From assembly GCA_002440235.1 (NCBI GenBank), contig DJRZ01000004.1:53495-87689 (forward strand): 34,195 nucleotides of DNA. The letters are read 5' to 3'. Made by a program: the position numbers and the translations under genes. The notes under the pieces were generated by a model. The model was not told the DNA's origin and made no database searches. It was given only the letters and a program-made list of their open reading frames with translations. Origin of the DNA: Alphaproteobacteria bacterium UBA6347. GTDB taxonomy: Bacteria; Pseudomonadota; Alphaproteobacteria; CAAGCB01; CAG-977. Of the stretch, positions 18,759-26,297 are shown one piece after another. Position 1 is the stretch's first letter. The number at the start of each line of letters is the position of its first letter.

Positions 18759-19919
18759 ATGGTCAAGTGTGCCGTTTTAATCGTCGCCGCGGGCAGAGGA
18801 CACCGCTTCGGCGGCGAAATGCCCAAACAGTACAGAACAATCGGGCGGGATATGGTTCTGCGCCGCGCGATGGCTGTGTTTTGCGCCCACCCCGCCGTGT
18901 CCGCCGTGCGCGCGGTCATTCACCCCGACGACATGGCGCTGTACAGATGCGCGGCGGAAAACCTGCCCGCCCTGCCGCCCGTTTCGGGCGGCGCGACCCG
19001 ACAGGATTCGGTGCGTCTGGGACTGGAAAGCTTGAAAGACGAAGCCCCCGACATCGTTTTGATTCACGACGGCGCGCGTCCGTTCGTCGACTTCGGCGTC
19101 ATCAACCGCGTCATCGCCGCCGTCGGAGAGCGGAGGGGCGCGATTCCCGCCCTGCCCGTCACGGACACGATCAAGGCGGGCAAAACGGAAAACGGTCAAA
19201 CGCTGATCGCGAAAACCGTCGACCGCACGGGACTGTACCGCGTCCAGACGCCGCAGGGATTTCCCTACGCCGAAATTCTGGCGGCGCACGAATCCGTCAA
19301 GGGACGGGAACTGACGGACGACGCCTGCGTCGCGGAACAGGCGGGCATGACCGTCGCTTTGACGGAGGGAAGCGAGGACAACTTTAAAATCACGACGCAA
19401 GCCGACCTGATCCGCGCCGAAACGCTGCTGGCGGGACGCGGGGCGGACGTGCGCGCCGCGACGGGCTTCGACGTGCATAAATTCACGGACGGAAATTTCG
19501 TCACGCTGTGCGGCGTTCAAGTCCCGCACGATTTCGGGTTGGAGGGACACTCCGACGCCGACGTCGGGCTTCACGCGCTGACGGACGCTTTGCTGGGCGC
19601 GATCGGATCGGGCGACATCGGACTGCACTTTCCGCCGTCGGACATGCGCTGGAAAGGCGCGGATTCGATGACGTTTTTAAAGTACGCCGTCAATTTGGTC
19701 CGCGGTTTGGGCGGCGAAATCCTGAACGCCGACGTGACGTTCATCTGCGAACGCCCGAAAATCGGCGCGTACCGCCTGCCCATGACGGAAAAGCTGGCGC
19801 GCGCGCTGGGCGTGTCGTCGTCGAAAATCAGCGTCAAGGCGACGACGACGGAAAAGCTGGGCTTCACCGGCAGAAAAGAAGGCATCGCCGCGCAGGCGTG
19901 CGTGACCCTCAGGCTTTAA
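18759..19919 (+). CDS. ispDF: bifunctional IspD/IspF enzyme of the MEP isoprenoid pathway
   Basis: 386 residues. Catalyses CTP:2-C-methylerythritol-4-phosphate cytidylyl transfer (N-terminal) and 2,4-cyclodiphosphate formation (C-terminal). IspD part, about 1-228: LIVAAGRGHRFGGEMPKQY, HDGARPFVD, DRTGLYRVQTPQ and TDDACVAE. IspF part, about 229-386: ATGFDVHKF (metal-binding Asp and His), EGHSDADVGLHALTDALLGA and KATTTEKLGFTGRKEGIAAQ. The fusion is common in alphaproteobacteria. The ATG at 18759 has AGGGAGTCCCTTTT upstream. The stop overlaps the convergent thioesterase gene by 4 bases. Confidence 0.97.
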   Translation: MVKCAVLIVAAGRGHRFGGEMPKQYRTIGRDMVLRRAMAVFCAHPAVSAVRAVIHPDDMALYRCAAENLPALPPVSGGATRQDSVRLGLESLKDEAPDIVLIHDGARPFVDFGVINRVIAAVGERRGAIPALPVTDTIKAGKTENGQTLIAKTVDRTGLYRVQTPQGFPYAEILAAHESVKGRELTDDACVAEQAGMTVALTEGSEDNFKITTQADLIRAETLLAGRGADVRAATGFDVHKFTDGNFVTLCGVQVPHDFGLEGHSDADVGLHALTDALLGAIGSGDIGLHFPPSDMRWKGADSMTFLKYAVNLVRGLGGEILNADVTFICERPKIGAYRLPMTEKLARALGVSSSKISVKATTTEKLGFTGRKEGIAAQACVTLRL

Positions 19920-20650
19920 CCGCCGGCTTTCCAGCGGATACGGACGCGGGCGAAATCCGTCGATTTATCCGGCGCCGCGATCCGGTGCAGGGTCGTCGGT
20001 CCGTCGATTTGCGTGAACACCGCGATTTTGTCGTCGATCCGCGCCGGTCTTTTAAACGCGATTTCCATTTCGGCGACGTCGCGATCGTCCGCATAGCCGC
20101 GCGGCAGCCCTTCCAGCGCCCACAGCGGGTAGACCGCGTTGTTGACATGGTCGTTGATGTCGATGTCGTCGCAACGCACGGGAAATTCCGTCGCGGCGTC
20201 GACGCGTTCCGGCAGGGGAAGAGCCGGAAAAGCCGTGTCGATCGCGCGTTCGGCGCGCAAAACGTAATCCGTCAGGTTTTTCGCCACGGACACGGGACGT
20301 CCCTTGACCAAATCGATCAAAGCCCACTGACTGGACGCGCAAAACAGGACTTCGCCGTCCGGCGTTTCGGCTTTGAACTCGCGAATACCGCTGACCGCCG
20401 TTTTTCCGGACGCCCACGTCGACAGCGAAAAGCTTTCCCGCCACCGCGGCAGACGGTTGATTTTCAAATGATAGTTCGCCCCGACCCAGCCGATGCCGCG
20501 CGACAGGCAGAAATCGTATCCGACGCCCAAAGCGTCCGCGTGTTCGTCCGCGGCGTCCTGAAACAAATTGAACAGACAGCGCAGACGCAACCGTTTTTTG
20601 CGGTCGCATTCGAAAATTTTGACGGCGTGAGGACGAATCAACGTTTCCAA
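19916..20650 (-). CDS. acyl-ACP thioesterase-like protein (double hot-dog)
   Basis: 244 residues. Resembles bacterial acyl-ACP thioesterases, which release fatty acids from acyl carrier protein. Two hot-dog halves: the N-terminal half with LFNLFQDAADEHADALGVGY and the C-terminal half with DIDINDHVNNAVYPLWALEG, which contains the Asp/Asn/His signature of the FatA/FatB family. The start is a TTG at 20650 with AAGGAG about 7 bases upstream; no ATG fits better. It stands alone, convergent with ispDF and divergent from the methyltransferase gene. It could act on acyl-CoA instead; substrate not inferable. Confidence 0.85.
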   Translation of the reverse strand: METLIRPHAVKIFECDRKKRLRLRCLFNLFQDAADEHADALGVGYDFCLSRGIGWVGANYHLKINRLPRWRESFSLSTWASGKTAVSGIREFKAETPDGEVLFCASSQWALIDLVKGRPVSVAKNLTDYVLRAERAIDTAFPALPLPERVDAATEFPVRCDDIDINDHVNNAVYPLWALEGLPRGYADDRDVAEMEIAFKRPARIDDKIAVFTQIDGPTTLHRIAAPDKSTDFARVRIRWKAGG

Positions 20651-20712
20651 GGGCTTCTCCTTTGCTGTATGCTAACTTATCGCACAAACGGGAAAAGTCA
20701 AAGGGGCTTTTG

Positions 20713-21327
20713 ATGAACGACCGGCAATTTTGGAACGCCAACTGGGCGAAATGGTCGCGGGATTTCACCCCGTCGCCGTTCGCCGTCAAGGCGTTGAAAC
20801 TGATTAAAATCAATGATTTTCACGACGTTTTGGACTTGGGCTGCGGCACGGGCGGCAACAGCCTGTTTTTCGCCGCGAACGGGCTGAACGTCACGGCTTG
20901 CGACGTGTCGGACGCCGCCCTTAAAACGGTCGAAAGCTTCAAGCACCCGAAAATAAAAACAAAGCGCGCCGACATGACGGCGGCGGATTTCGGCAAAGAA
21001 AGATACGACGCCGTTTTCGCCTGCCTGTCCCTGCATTATTTCGGCGACGCGGTCACGCGCCGGATCGTTTCGAACATTCGCGAATCCCTGCGCGCGGGCG
21101 GGCTGTTCTTCGCGCGGTGCAAATCGGTCAAAGACCCGCTGTTCGGCGTCGGCGAACGGGTCGGCGAAAACATGTACCGCGCGGAATACGTCAGGCATTT
21201 TTTCACCCCCGAATACATGCGGGACGTTCTGTCGGATTTTTCAGACGCCGCCGTGTCGGAAACGACGGGGGACTATTTCGGCGACTGCGCGTTCGTCGAC
21301 GCCGCCGCCGTCAAACGGAACGCTTGA
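20713..21327 (+). CDS. class I SAM-dependent methyltransferase
   Basis: 204 residues. SAM-binding motif I VLDLGCGTGGNSLFFAANG (about 36-54), an acidic residue at the end of strand 2 (VTACDVSD), and the motif IV region YDAVFACLSLHYFGD. The fold matches small Methyltransf_11/25-type enzymes, some of which act on small molecules such as tellurite or thiopurines; the acceptor is unknown. The ATG at 20713 follows AAGGGG. An in-frame ATG at 20662 adds 17 residues without a ribosome-binding site. Its last codons contain the -35 box of the downstream guaD promoter. Confidence 0.85.
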   Translation: MNDRQFWNANWAKWSRDFTPSPFAVKALKLIKINDFHDVLDLGCGTGGNSLFFAANGLNVTACDVSDAALKTVESFKHPKIKTKRADMTAADFGKERYDAVFACLSLHYFGDAVTRRIVSNIRESLRAGGLFFARCKSVKDPLFGVGERVGENMYRAEYVRHFFTPEYMRDVLSDFSDAAVSETTGDYFGDCAFVDAAAVKRNA

Positions 21328-21352
21328 CTTCGCATCGGGGGGCAATTATAAC
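21324..21352 (+). promoter_or_regulatory. promoter of the guanine deaminase leader
   Basis: TTGACT (21324-21329), a 17-base spacer and TATAAC (21347-21352), each 5/6 to consensus. Start is predicted near 21359, so the transcript would begin almost exactly at the 5' strand of the riboswitch-like P1 helix. The -35 box overlaps the methyltransferase stop codon. Confidence 0.65.
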
Positions 21353-21360
21353 TTTCGTGT

Positions 21361-21436
21361 CAAAGCCCGTATAATTCCGTTGCGTATAAACGGAAGTTTC
21401 TACCGAACAAAGATCGCTGTTCCGCTATGGGTGTTG
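21361..21436 (+). promoter_or_regulatory. purine (guanine-type) riboswitch aptamer upstream of guaD
   Basis: The sequence follows the purine aptamer: J1/2 TATAAT (21370-21375), P2 TTCCGTT/AACGGAA (21375-21381/21389-21395) with a 7-base loop, J2/3 GTTTCTACC (21396-21404, identical to well-studied guanine aptamers), P3 GAACA/TGTTC (21405-21409/21418-21422) and J3/1 CGCTAT (21423-21428), then GGG. P1 pairs CAAAGCCC (21361-21368) with GGGTGTTG (21429-21436), with one mismatch and one wobble. The ligand-pairing position just before TATGGG is C (21425), which predicts guanine rather than adenine. The base before it is G where A is usual, and the C-G pair closing P3 in the model aptamer would be C opposite C. 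A hairpin GTGTT/AACAC (21431-21435/21442-21446) competes with P1 just ahead of the GAGGG ribosome-binding site, suggesting translational ON control. Confidence 0.87.
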
Positions 21437-21457
21437 TTTTTAACACAGAGGGCTGAA

Positions 21458-22717
21458 ATGACGATTCAAATCTTAAAGGGCAACATTGTCCACGCCCCGT
21501 CGGCGGGCGAACTGAAAATTCTGGAAAATGGCTTCATCGTTTCGGACGGCGGGAAAATCGCCGGACTGTTCGACGTTTTGCCCGAAAAGTACGCGGGCGC
21601 GCCCGTCGTCGATTACGGCGACGCGCTGATCATGCCGTCGTTCGCAGACATGCACATGCACGCGCCGCAATATCCGATGCTGGGCATGGGCATGGATCTG
21701 CCTTTGCTGGAATGGCTGAACACCTACACGTTCAACACGGAATCCGCGTTCGCGGACAAAGATTTCGCCCGCGAAACGTACCGCGCTTTGGCGCGGGAAA
21801 TGATCGCCTGCGGCACGACGCGGGTCTGCGCCTTTTCGTCCCTGCACCGCGAAGCCACCCTGATTTTGATGGAAGAGTTTGAAAAGGCGGGCTTGACGGG
21901 TTTTGTCGGCAAAGTCAACATGGACAGAAATTCCGGCGACGTTTTGACCGAAACGACCGAAGAATCCATGCGCGAAACGCTGGCGTGGCTGGATCAGGCG
22001 CGTTTCGATCATATCAAGCCCGTGCTGACCCCGCGTTTCACGCCGACCTGCACGAACGAATTGATGGCTTTTCTGGGCAAACTGGCGGCGGATCGGGATT
22101 TGCCCGTTCAATCGCACCTGTCCGAAAACACGTCGGAAATCGCGTGGGTGCGGGAACTGCACCCCGATTGCGCCCGATATTGGGAAAGCTACGCCAAATA
22201 CGGACTGTTCAACAGCCGCACCGTAATGGCGCACTGCGTCCATTCCGACGAAACCGAACGCAAAGCGATGCGGGACAACGGCGTGTGGGTCGCGCACTGC
22301 CCCGATTCCAACGTGAACCTGATCAGCGGCACCGCGCCCGTGCGCAAAATGATGAACGAAGGCGTCAAAGTCGTACTGGGTTCCGACATCGCGGGCGGGG
22401 CGCAGCTGGCGATGAACCGGGTCGTCGCGGCGGCGATTCGCGCGTCCAAGATCAAGCGCATCGAAACGAACTGGACGGACGATTTTCTGACGGTCGCCGA
22501 GGCGTTCTATCTGGGCACGACGGCGGCGGGGGCGTTTTTCGGCGCGACGGGCGGCTTTGCGACAGGCGACAAACTGCATGCGATCGTCGTCGACGACGCC
22601 GACCTGCCGGCGCCCGTCCGCAAACTGACGGTCAAAGAACGGTTCGAACGCGCGATTTATTTGATGACCAAAGCCGACATCGCCGCCGTGTACAGCGACG
22701 GTCGCCGGGTGAAGTGA
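21458..22717 (+). CDS. guaD: guanine deaminase
   Basis: 419 residues. Hydrolyses guanine to xanthine and ammonia; an amidohydrolase-fold enzyme using one zinc. Seen: PSFADMHMHAPQYPM with metal ligands His66 and His68, LPVQSHLSENTSEI (His plus substrate-contacting Glu), TVMAHCVHSDE (His) and VVLGSDIAGG (catalytic Asp). The PQYP after the HxH motif and the SHLSEN motif are typical of guanine deaminases rather than generic chlorohydrolases. The ATG at 21458 is chosen for its GAGGG site; the frame is open upstream to 21380, but that stretch is the riboswitch leader. Intrinsic terminators follow. Guanine sensing by the leader fits the enzyme's substrate. Confidence 0.93.
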   Translation: MTIQILKGNIVHAPSAGELKILENGFIVSDGGKIAGLFDVLPEKYAGAPVVDYGDALIMPSFADMHMHAPQYPMLGMGMDLPLLEWLNTYTFNTESAFADKDFARETYRALAREMIACGTTRVCAFSSLHREATLILMEEFEKAGLTGFVGKVNMDRNSGDVLTETTEESMRETLAWLDQARFDHIKPVLTPRFTPTCTNELMAFLGKLAADRDLPVQSHLSENTSEIAWVRELHPDCARYWESYAKYGLFNSRTVMAHCVHSDETERKAMRDNGVWVAHCPDSNVNLISGTAPVRKMMNEGVKVVLGSDIAGGAQLAMNRVVAAAIRASKIKRIETNWTDDFLTVAEAFYLGTTAAGAFFGATGGFATGDKLHAIVVDDADLPAPVRKLTVKERFERAIYLMTKADIAAVYSDGRRVK

Positions 22718-22733
22718 CCCGAACGGACGCGAA

Positions 22734-22762
22734 GGGCGCCGGTTTTTGCCGGCGCCCTTTTT
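22734..22762 (+). terminator. intrinsic terminator after guaD
   Basis: Stem GGGCGCCGG/CCGGCGCCC (22734-22742/22749-22757) with a 6-base loop, followed by TTTTTC. It lies 17 bases after the guaD stop. Confidence 0.85.
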
Positions 22763-22770
22763 CTTTGCGG

Positions 22771-22802
22771 AAAAAAGCCCCGCGTTCGCGGGGCTTTCTT
22801 TT
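22771..22802. terminator. bidirectional intrinsic terminator between guaD and the VirB6-like operon
   Basis: Perfect inverted repeat AAAGCCCCGCG/CGCGGGGCTTT (22774-22784/22787-22797). A-run 22771-22776 reads as a T-run on the minus strand, and TTTCTTTTT lies on the plus strand. It should end the minus-strand VirB6-like transcript, whose last stop is at 22820, and back up the guaD terminator. Confidence 0.85.
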
Positions 22803-22819
22803 TCGGCTTTCCGGCGAAA

Positions 22820-24460
22820 TCAGGGAGAGCTGATTTTGTCCGCGACGTTGTGGACGCGCTGCTGCGTCTGCTTCGCCAGCCTTTTGATTTTCTCGGCTTT
22901 CTGCCGGATCTTGCGCATTCTGTCCTGCATCTCTTTGACTTTTTTGACGTATTTCGCGGACGCCGCGACCGCCTTGAACACGCGCAGGAAATACAGAACC
23001 GATCCGATGCCCGCCGTCAAAATCGTGATGATAAAGATAATCACGTCGACGATAAAGGACGCCGTCGCGCCGATCGCGCGAATGGCGACGCTCTTCGGCA
23101 TGTTGGTCTGCATGAATTCGTTTGCGAACTTGTCGGCGACCGGCGCGATGAACACGCCCCAAAACGCGACGGTAATCACGATCAGCATGCGCCCCAATCC
23201 GGCGAAGACGCCTTTGTCAAAGATCATATCGAACGCCTTGACGTATTCGTTGGCTTGCATCATGCCGATAAACTCGCCCAAATCGCCGCCCGCCGTCCAC
23301 GCGGATTGAACCATCGTGACCAGAATGGATATCGTCAATCCCGCGATGACGAACACCATCAGCGCGTTGATCAGAAAATCCCACGCGCTTTTGGCGAACT
23401 GCGCCGTCGGCGGGAACACCCACGCGGTCACGAACAGCGGAATCATGCCGACCAGCAGTCCGATTCTGAATATGACGTCCAGCATCGCCATTGAAAACAT
23501 GCAGGCGGTGAACCAGAACGAGCACCCCAAAATCATGCCGAACGCCCACATGATCGGGTTCGGAATGTAAAATTTCGGCAAAACGACCACTTCTATTCCG
23601 CGCCAGAAAAACGCGCCGCACCGCAATCCTTGGGCGATCGCCTGACTTTGCGCCATGCCCGACGCGATTTTTTTGATCATGCAGTCCATGGCGGAGCGCA
23701 CCCCCGGGCTCATCGGCGCCTTGATCGACCCGCCGCCGCCGCCGAAAGAACCGCAATCTCCCCCCGGCATCACCTGCGCACTGAGCAACGCGCCGGCTTC
23801 CAGCGTCGGGTTGATGAAATAGTTGAACGCCATCGTTCCCCCGCCGCTAAGCATCACATAGCCGAACGCGACCTTGATCATCATGCCGCCCAGTTTGGTC
23901 AAAAATCCCATAATCCCCGGATCGTCGCCGATCGAACTGAAAAAGATCAGCATGCTGATCGCCAGCCAGATCAAACTGCCCGTCGTCAGCACCTTTTGCA
24001 TCGGGGGGGCGATTTTGCTGTTGACCTGCCCCGCCGTTTCGTTCGCCGCGTCGAAAAACAGCATGAACAGCTTGCACGCCATACAGTTCGACTGGTCGGA
24101 ATAATCCTCGATGTTTTTCTGATAGGAATCGCAGAATTCCTCCATCGTCGTCGCCGCCATGCCGACGGGATCCCCGACGTCCAGCGCCCATTGAAGGATT
24201 TTTTTGGCGACGTCGACGGCGAAATCCTTGACCTTTTCAGCGACCTCTTTGACCTTTTCCACCGCCTTGTCAGCCAGTTCCTTGCCCTTTTCGACCACTT
24301 TGTCGGCGAAATCGCTGATGGAATCGCCGATGTCGCCGGCGACCTCCGTAATCGTGTCCCACACGCCGGCGTCGGCGGTTTGAGCAGGCGACAGCACGGT
24401 GACGCCGAACGCCAGCGTCAAAACGACCAACATCTGTTTAATCATCGAATGTTTCGCCAT
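22820..24460 (-). CDS. VirB6/TrbL-family type IV secretion membrane protein, paralogue 1
   Basis: 546 residues. VirB6/TrbL proteins are polytopic inner-membrane parts of type IV secretion and conjugation channels. Signal-like N-terminus (MLVVLTLAFGVTVLSPAQTADA), then a long amphipathic helical stretch (VEKGKELADKAVEKVKEVAE and neighbours, about 45-90), a CxxC in SNCMACKLFMLFFDAA, LTTGSLIWLAISMLIFF, then five or more membrane helices with the CSFWFTACMFSMAMLDVIFR type segment, and a basic C-terminal helix (KKVKEMQDRMRKIRQKAEKI). The ATG at 24460 follows AAGGGTGG; a GTG at 24466 lies within that site. Last gene of its operon, followed by a bidirectional terminator. Confidence 0.85.
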   Translation of the reverse strand: MAKHSMIKQMLVVLTLAFGVTVLSPAQTADAGVWDTITEVAGDIGDSISDFADKVVEKGKELADKAVEKVKEVAEKVKDFAVDVAKKILQWALDVGDPVGMAATTMEEFCDSYQKNIEDYSDQSNCMACKLFMLFFDAANETAGQVNSKIAPPMQKVLTTGSLIWLAISMLIFFSSIGDDPGIMGFLTKLGGMMIKVAFGYVMLSGGGTMAFNYFINPTLEAGALLSAQVMPGGDCGSFGGGGGSIKAPMSPGVRSAMDCMIKKIASGMAQSQAIAQGLRCGAFFWRGIEVVVLPKFYIPNPIMWAFGMILGCSFWFTACMFSMAMLDVIFRIGLLVGMIPLFVTAWVFPPTAQFAKSAWDFLINALMVFVIAGLTISILVTMVQSAWTAGGDLGEFIGMMQANEYVKAFDMIFDKGVFAGLGRMLIVITVAFWGVFIAPVADKFANEFMQTNMPKSVAIRAIGATASFIVDVIIFIITILTAGIGSVLYFLRVFKAVAASAKYVKKVKEMQDRMRKIRQKAEKIKRLAKQTQQRVHNVADKISSP

Positions 24461-24704
24461 AGCCACCCTTCCCCTGCAATCCGCCGTTTTTACCGTTTTT
24501 CCGTTCCGCCCGTCCGCGTTTCACGATTTGTGCCGTCCGAACGGCGGCGGCGGTCAACAATGCCGCGACAACGCAAAAAACGGTTTCAAACAACCAATCC
24601 GACTGCAATATTCCTTTCACCAAATCCGACTGAAACGCCGCGATAACCCCGCAAAAAACCATATAGCGCAAGATTTTCGGCAACCGTTCCATTCCGCCGT
24701 TCAT
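24438..24704 (-). CDS. small two-helix membrane protein in the VirB6-like operon
   Basis: 88 residues from the ATG at 24704. An in-frame TTG at 24725 overlapping the upstream stop, and an ATG at 24692, are alternatives. GGAAAGGA directly precedes the chosen ATG. Two hydrophobic segments, ILRYMVFCGVIAAF and FETVFCVVAALLTAAAV, flank a short polar loop, and the tail is basic (KRGRAERKNGKNGG). I do not recognise the family. It fills the 260-base space between two VirB6-like genes and overlaps the start of the next by 23 bases, which supports it being real and co-translated. Confidence 0.6.
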   Translation of the reverse strand: MNGGMERLPKILRYMVFCGVIAAFQSDLVKGILQSDWLFETVFCVVAALLTAAAVRTAQIVKRGRAERKNGKNGGLQGKGGYGETFDD

Positions 24705-24721
24705 TCCTTTCCGCGACCGCG

Positions 24722-26215
24722 TCAAACATCAGCCAGCGCGTTTTGTTCTTCATCGCGCCGCGCTTCGCTGCCATCGCCCGCCAAAGCCGCCTGAAAATTG
24801 CGCACCGTCGCGCGCACGCCATTTTTGCTGCCCAAACTTTGATACGCTTCCGTTTTCTGACCGTTGCGCAGATAACCGCGGTCTTCCATTCTATCTTTGT
24901 CCCGATCGTTTCTGTGTTCCAAATCGTCGCGTTTCCGAATCAGCGCGTCGCGCTTGCCTTTATCCGTTTCCCTGGCGATTTGACTGTTCAAATCCTTGCG
25001 TTTTTCATCAAACGATTCCATGCGGTTTTTAGCTTTGCGGTCTTTTGCCAGTTTGCGCAGGTTGTTTCCCGCCTTGACGAACGTCGCCGCGGTGTTCGCC
25101 GCCTTTTTCACAAAGCCTTTGGTCGCCGTCACCGCGCCTGCCGAAGCGTTGACGCCGACGCCGCTCATGACCTCGTACACGACGTTGGCGAAAAACAGCA
25201 GGAACAGAACGACGAAAATCAATCCCGTCACGCCCTGCCCCATCAGCGTGTGGTACAGCAGACGGGCGTCGCCCATCAACCCCGCGGGGGCGCGCATTTC
25301 GGGCAGGAACTGGTCAATGTATTTATTCAAAACGCCGACGGCGACGCCGATAAAGATGCAGAAACTGACCACGCCCAGCCCGATGCCGATCAGGTATTTC
25401 GCCCCCAGCGCCGCGTAACTGCGCGTCTGGGAAAAACCGTACGCCGCGACGAACAGGGGCGTCAGGCACAGCAGAACGCCGTAATCGAAAACGATGTCCA
25501 ACAACAGTAGCGGGAACCACACCATCATATAACAGGAAACGACCCACAATCCCAAACCGACCAGACACACCGGAATGCCCAGCGCGATGGGCTGGGTCGC
25601 GACCATCGCCGAAAAAGCGACCATTCCCGACATTTTGGTTTGAATGGCTTTGACCAGACAAAGCATGCCCACGTCGGGCGAACCGCCCGCGGGACAGGAA
25701 ATGCCGGATCCCGATCCGCTGATAATCATCAGCCCCGCGTTGACAAATCCCCCGAACACCGGTTTGGCGAACATTTCGACAGCGGAAAAAGTGCCGCCCC
25801 CCGACAAATCGCGCAACAGCCCCGCGCACAGCGCCGCCCAAAACGACAGCACGCCGATGCCTTTCCAAAATTCGGCGGCACCGGGTTCTTTCAGCGATGC
25901 GATGTTGCGCAGAATGTGCAGCGCCAGACAAATCGCGTATCCGACGGCGACCAATCCGATCGCGCCTTTCGCCACGTTGCGGACAATCGACCGCGACGCG
26001 CTGTTCACGGCGTTGAACATGGCGTTGAACGCGGGGCAAACCCAGCATTCCTTCGCCGCCGCCTCCGCGTCCTGCGCGATGGTTTGGGACTGTTCGTTCG
26101 CCAGCATGCTTTCCGAACACCCCGTCAAAACGGCGGGTGCGAACATCAGGAACAGGACGCATAAAACCCGCGCCGTTTGAAACCGTTTCAATATGTCTTT
26201 CACCGTTTTCAACAT
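24722..26215 (-). CDS. VirB6/TrbL-family protein with lipoprotein signal, paralogue 2
   Basis: 497 residues from the ATG at 26215, which has AAGGA about 8 bases upstream. The signal LCVLFLMFAPAVLTGCSES contains a textbook lipobox (LTGC), so the N-terminus is probably acylated and periplasmic, unusual for a polytopic VirB6-like protein. Then CWVCPAFNAMFNAVNSASRS (a CxxC followed by the same spacing as in paralogue 1), about six membrane helices including MVWFPLLLLDIVFDYGVLLC, and a long charged C-terminal cytoplasmic region (about 380-497) rich in Lys/Arg/Asp. The organisation matches the other two paralogues, so the three arose by tandem duplication. The frame stays open upstream to 26290 without a better start. 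Confidence 0.85.
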   Translation of the reverse strand: MLKTVKDILKRFQTARVLCVLFLMFAPAVLTGCSESMLANEQSQTIAQDAEAAAKECWVCPAFNAMFNAVNSASRSIVRNVAKGAIGLVAVGYAICLALHILRNIASLKEPGAAEFWKGIGVLSFWAALCAGLLRDLSGGGTFSAVEMFAKPVFGGFVNAGLMIISGSGSGISCPAGGSPDVGMLCLVKAIQTKMSGMVAFSAMVATQPIALGIPVCLVGLGLWVVSCYMMVWFPLLLLDIVFDYGVLLCLTPLFVAAYGFSQTRSYAALGAKYLIGIGLGVVSFCIFIGVAVGVLNKYIDQFLPEMRAPAGLMGDARLLYHTLMGQGVTGLIFVVLFLLFFANVVYEVMSGVGVNASAGAVTATKGFVKKAANTAATFVKAGNNLRKLAKDRKAKNRMESFDEKRKDLNSQIARETDKGKRDALIRKRDDLEHRNDRDKDRMEDRGYLRNGQKTEAYQSLGSKNGVRATVRNFQAALAGDGSEARRDEEQNALADV

Positions 26216-26297
26216 TTCCCGAATCCTTTTGCCCGGAATGTTCCGGCGATCGGGGGAAAGAATCTCTCCTTCCGCCGTCACTCGAAACAAAGCTTTA

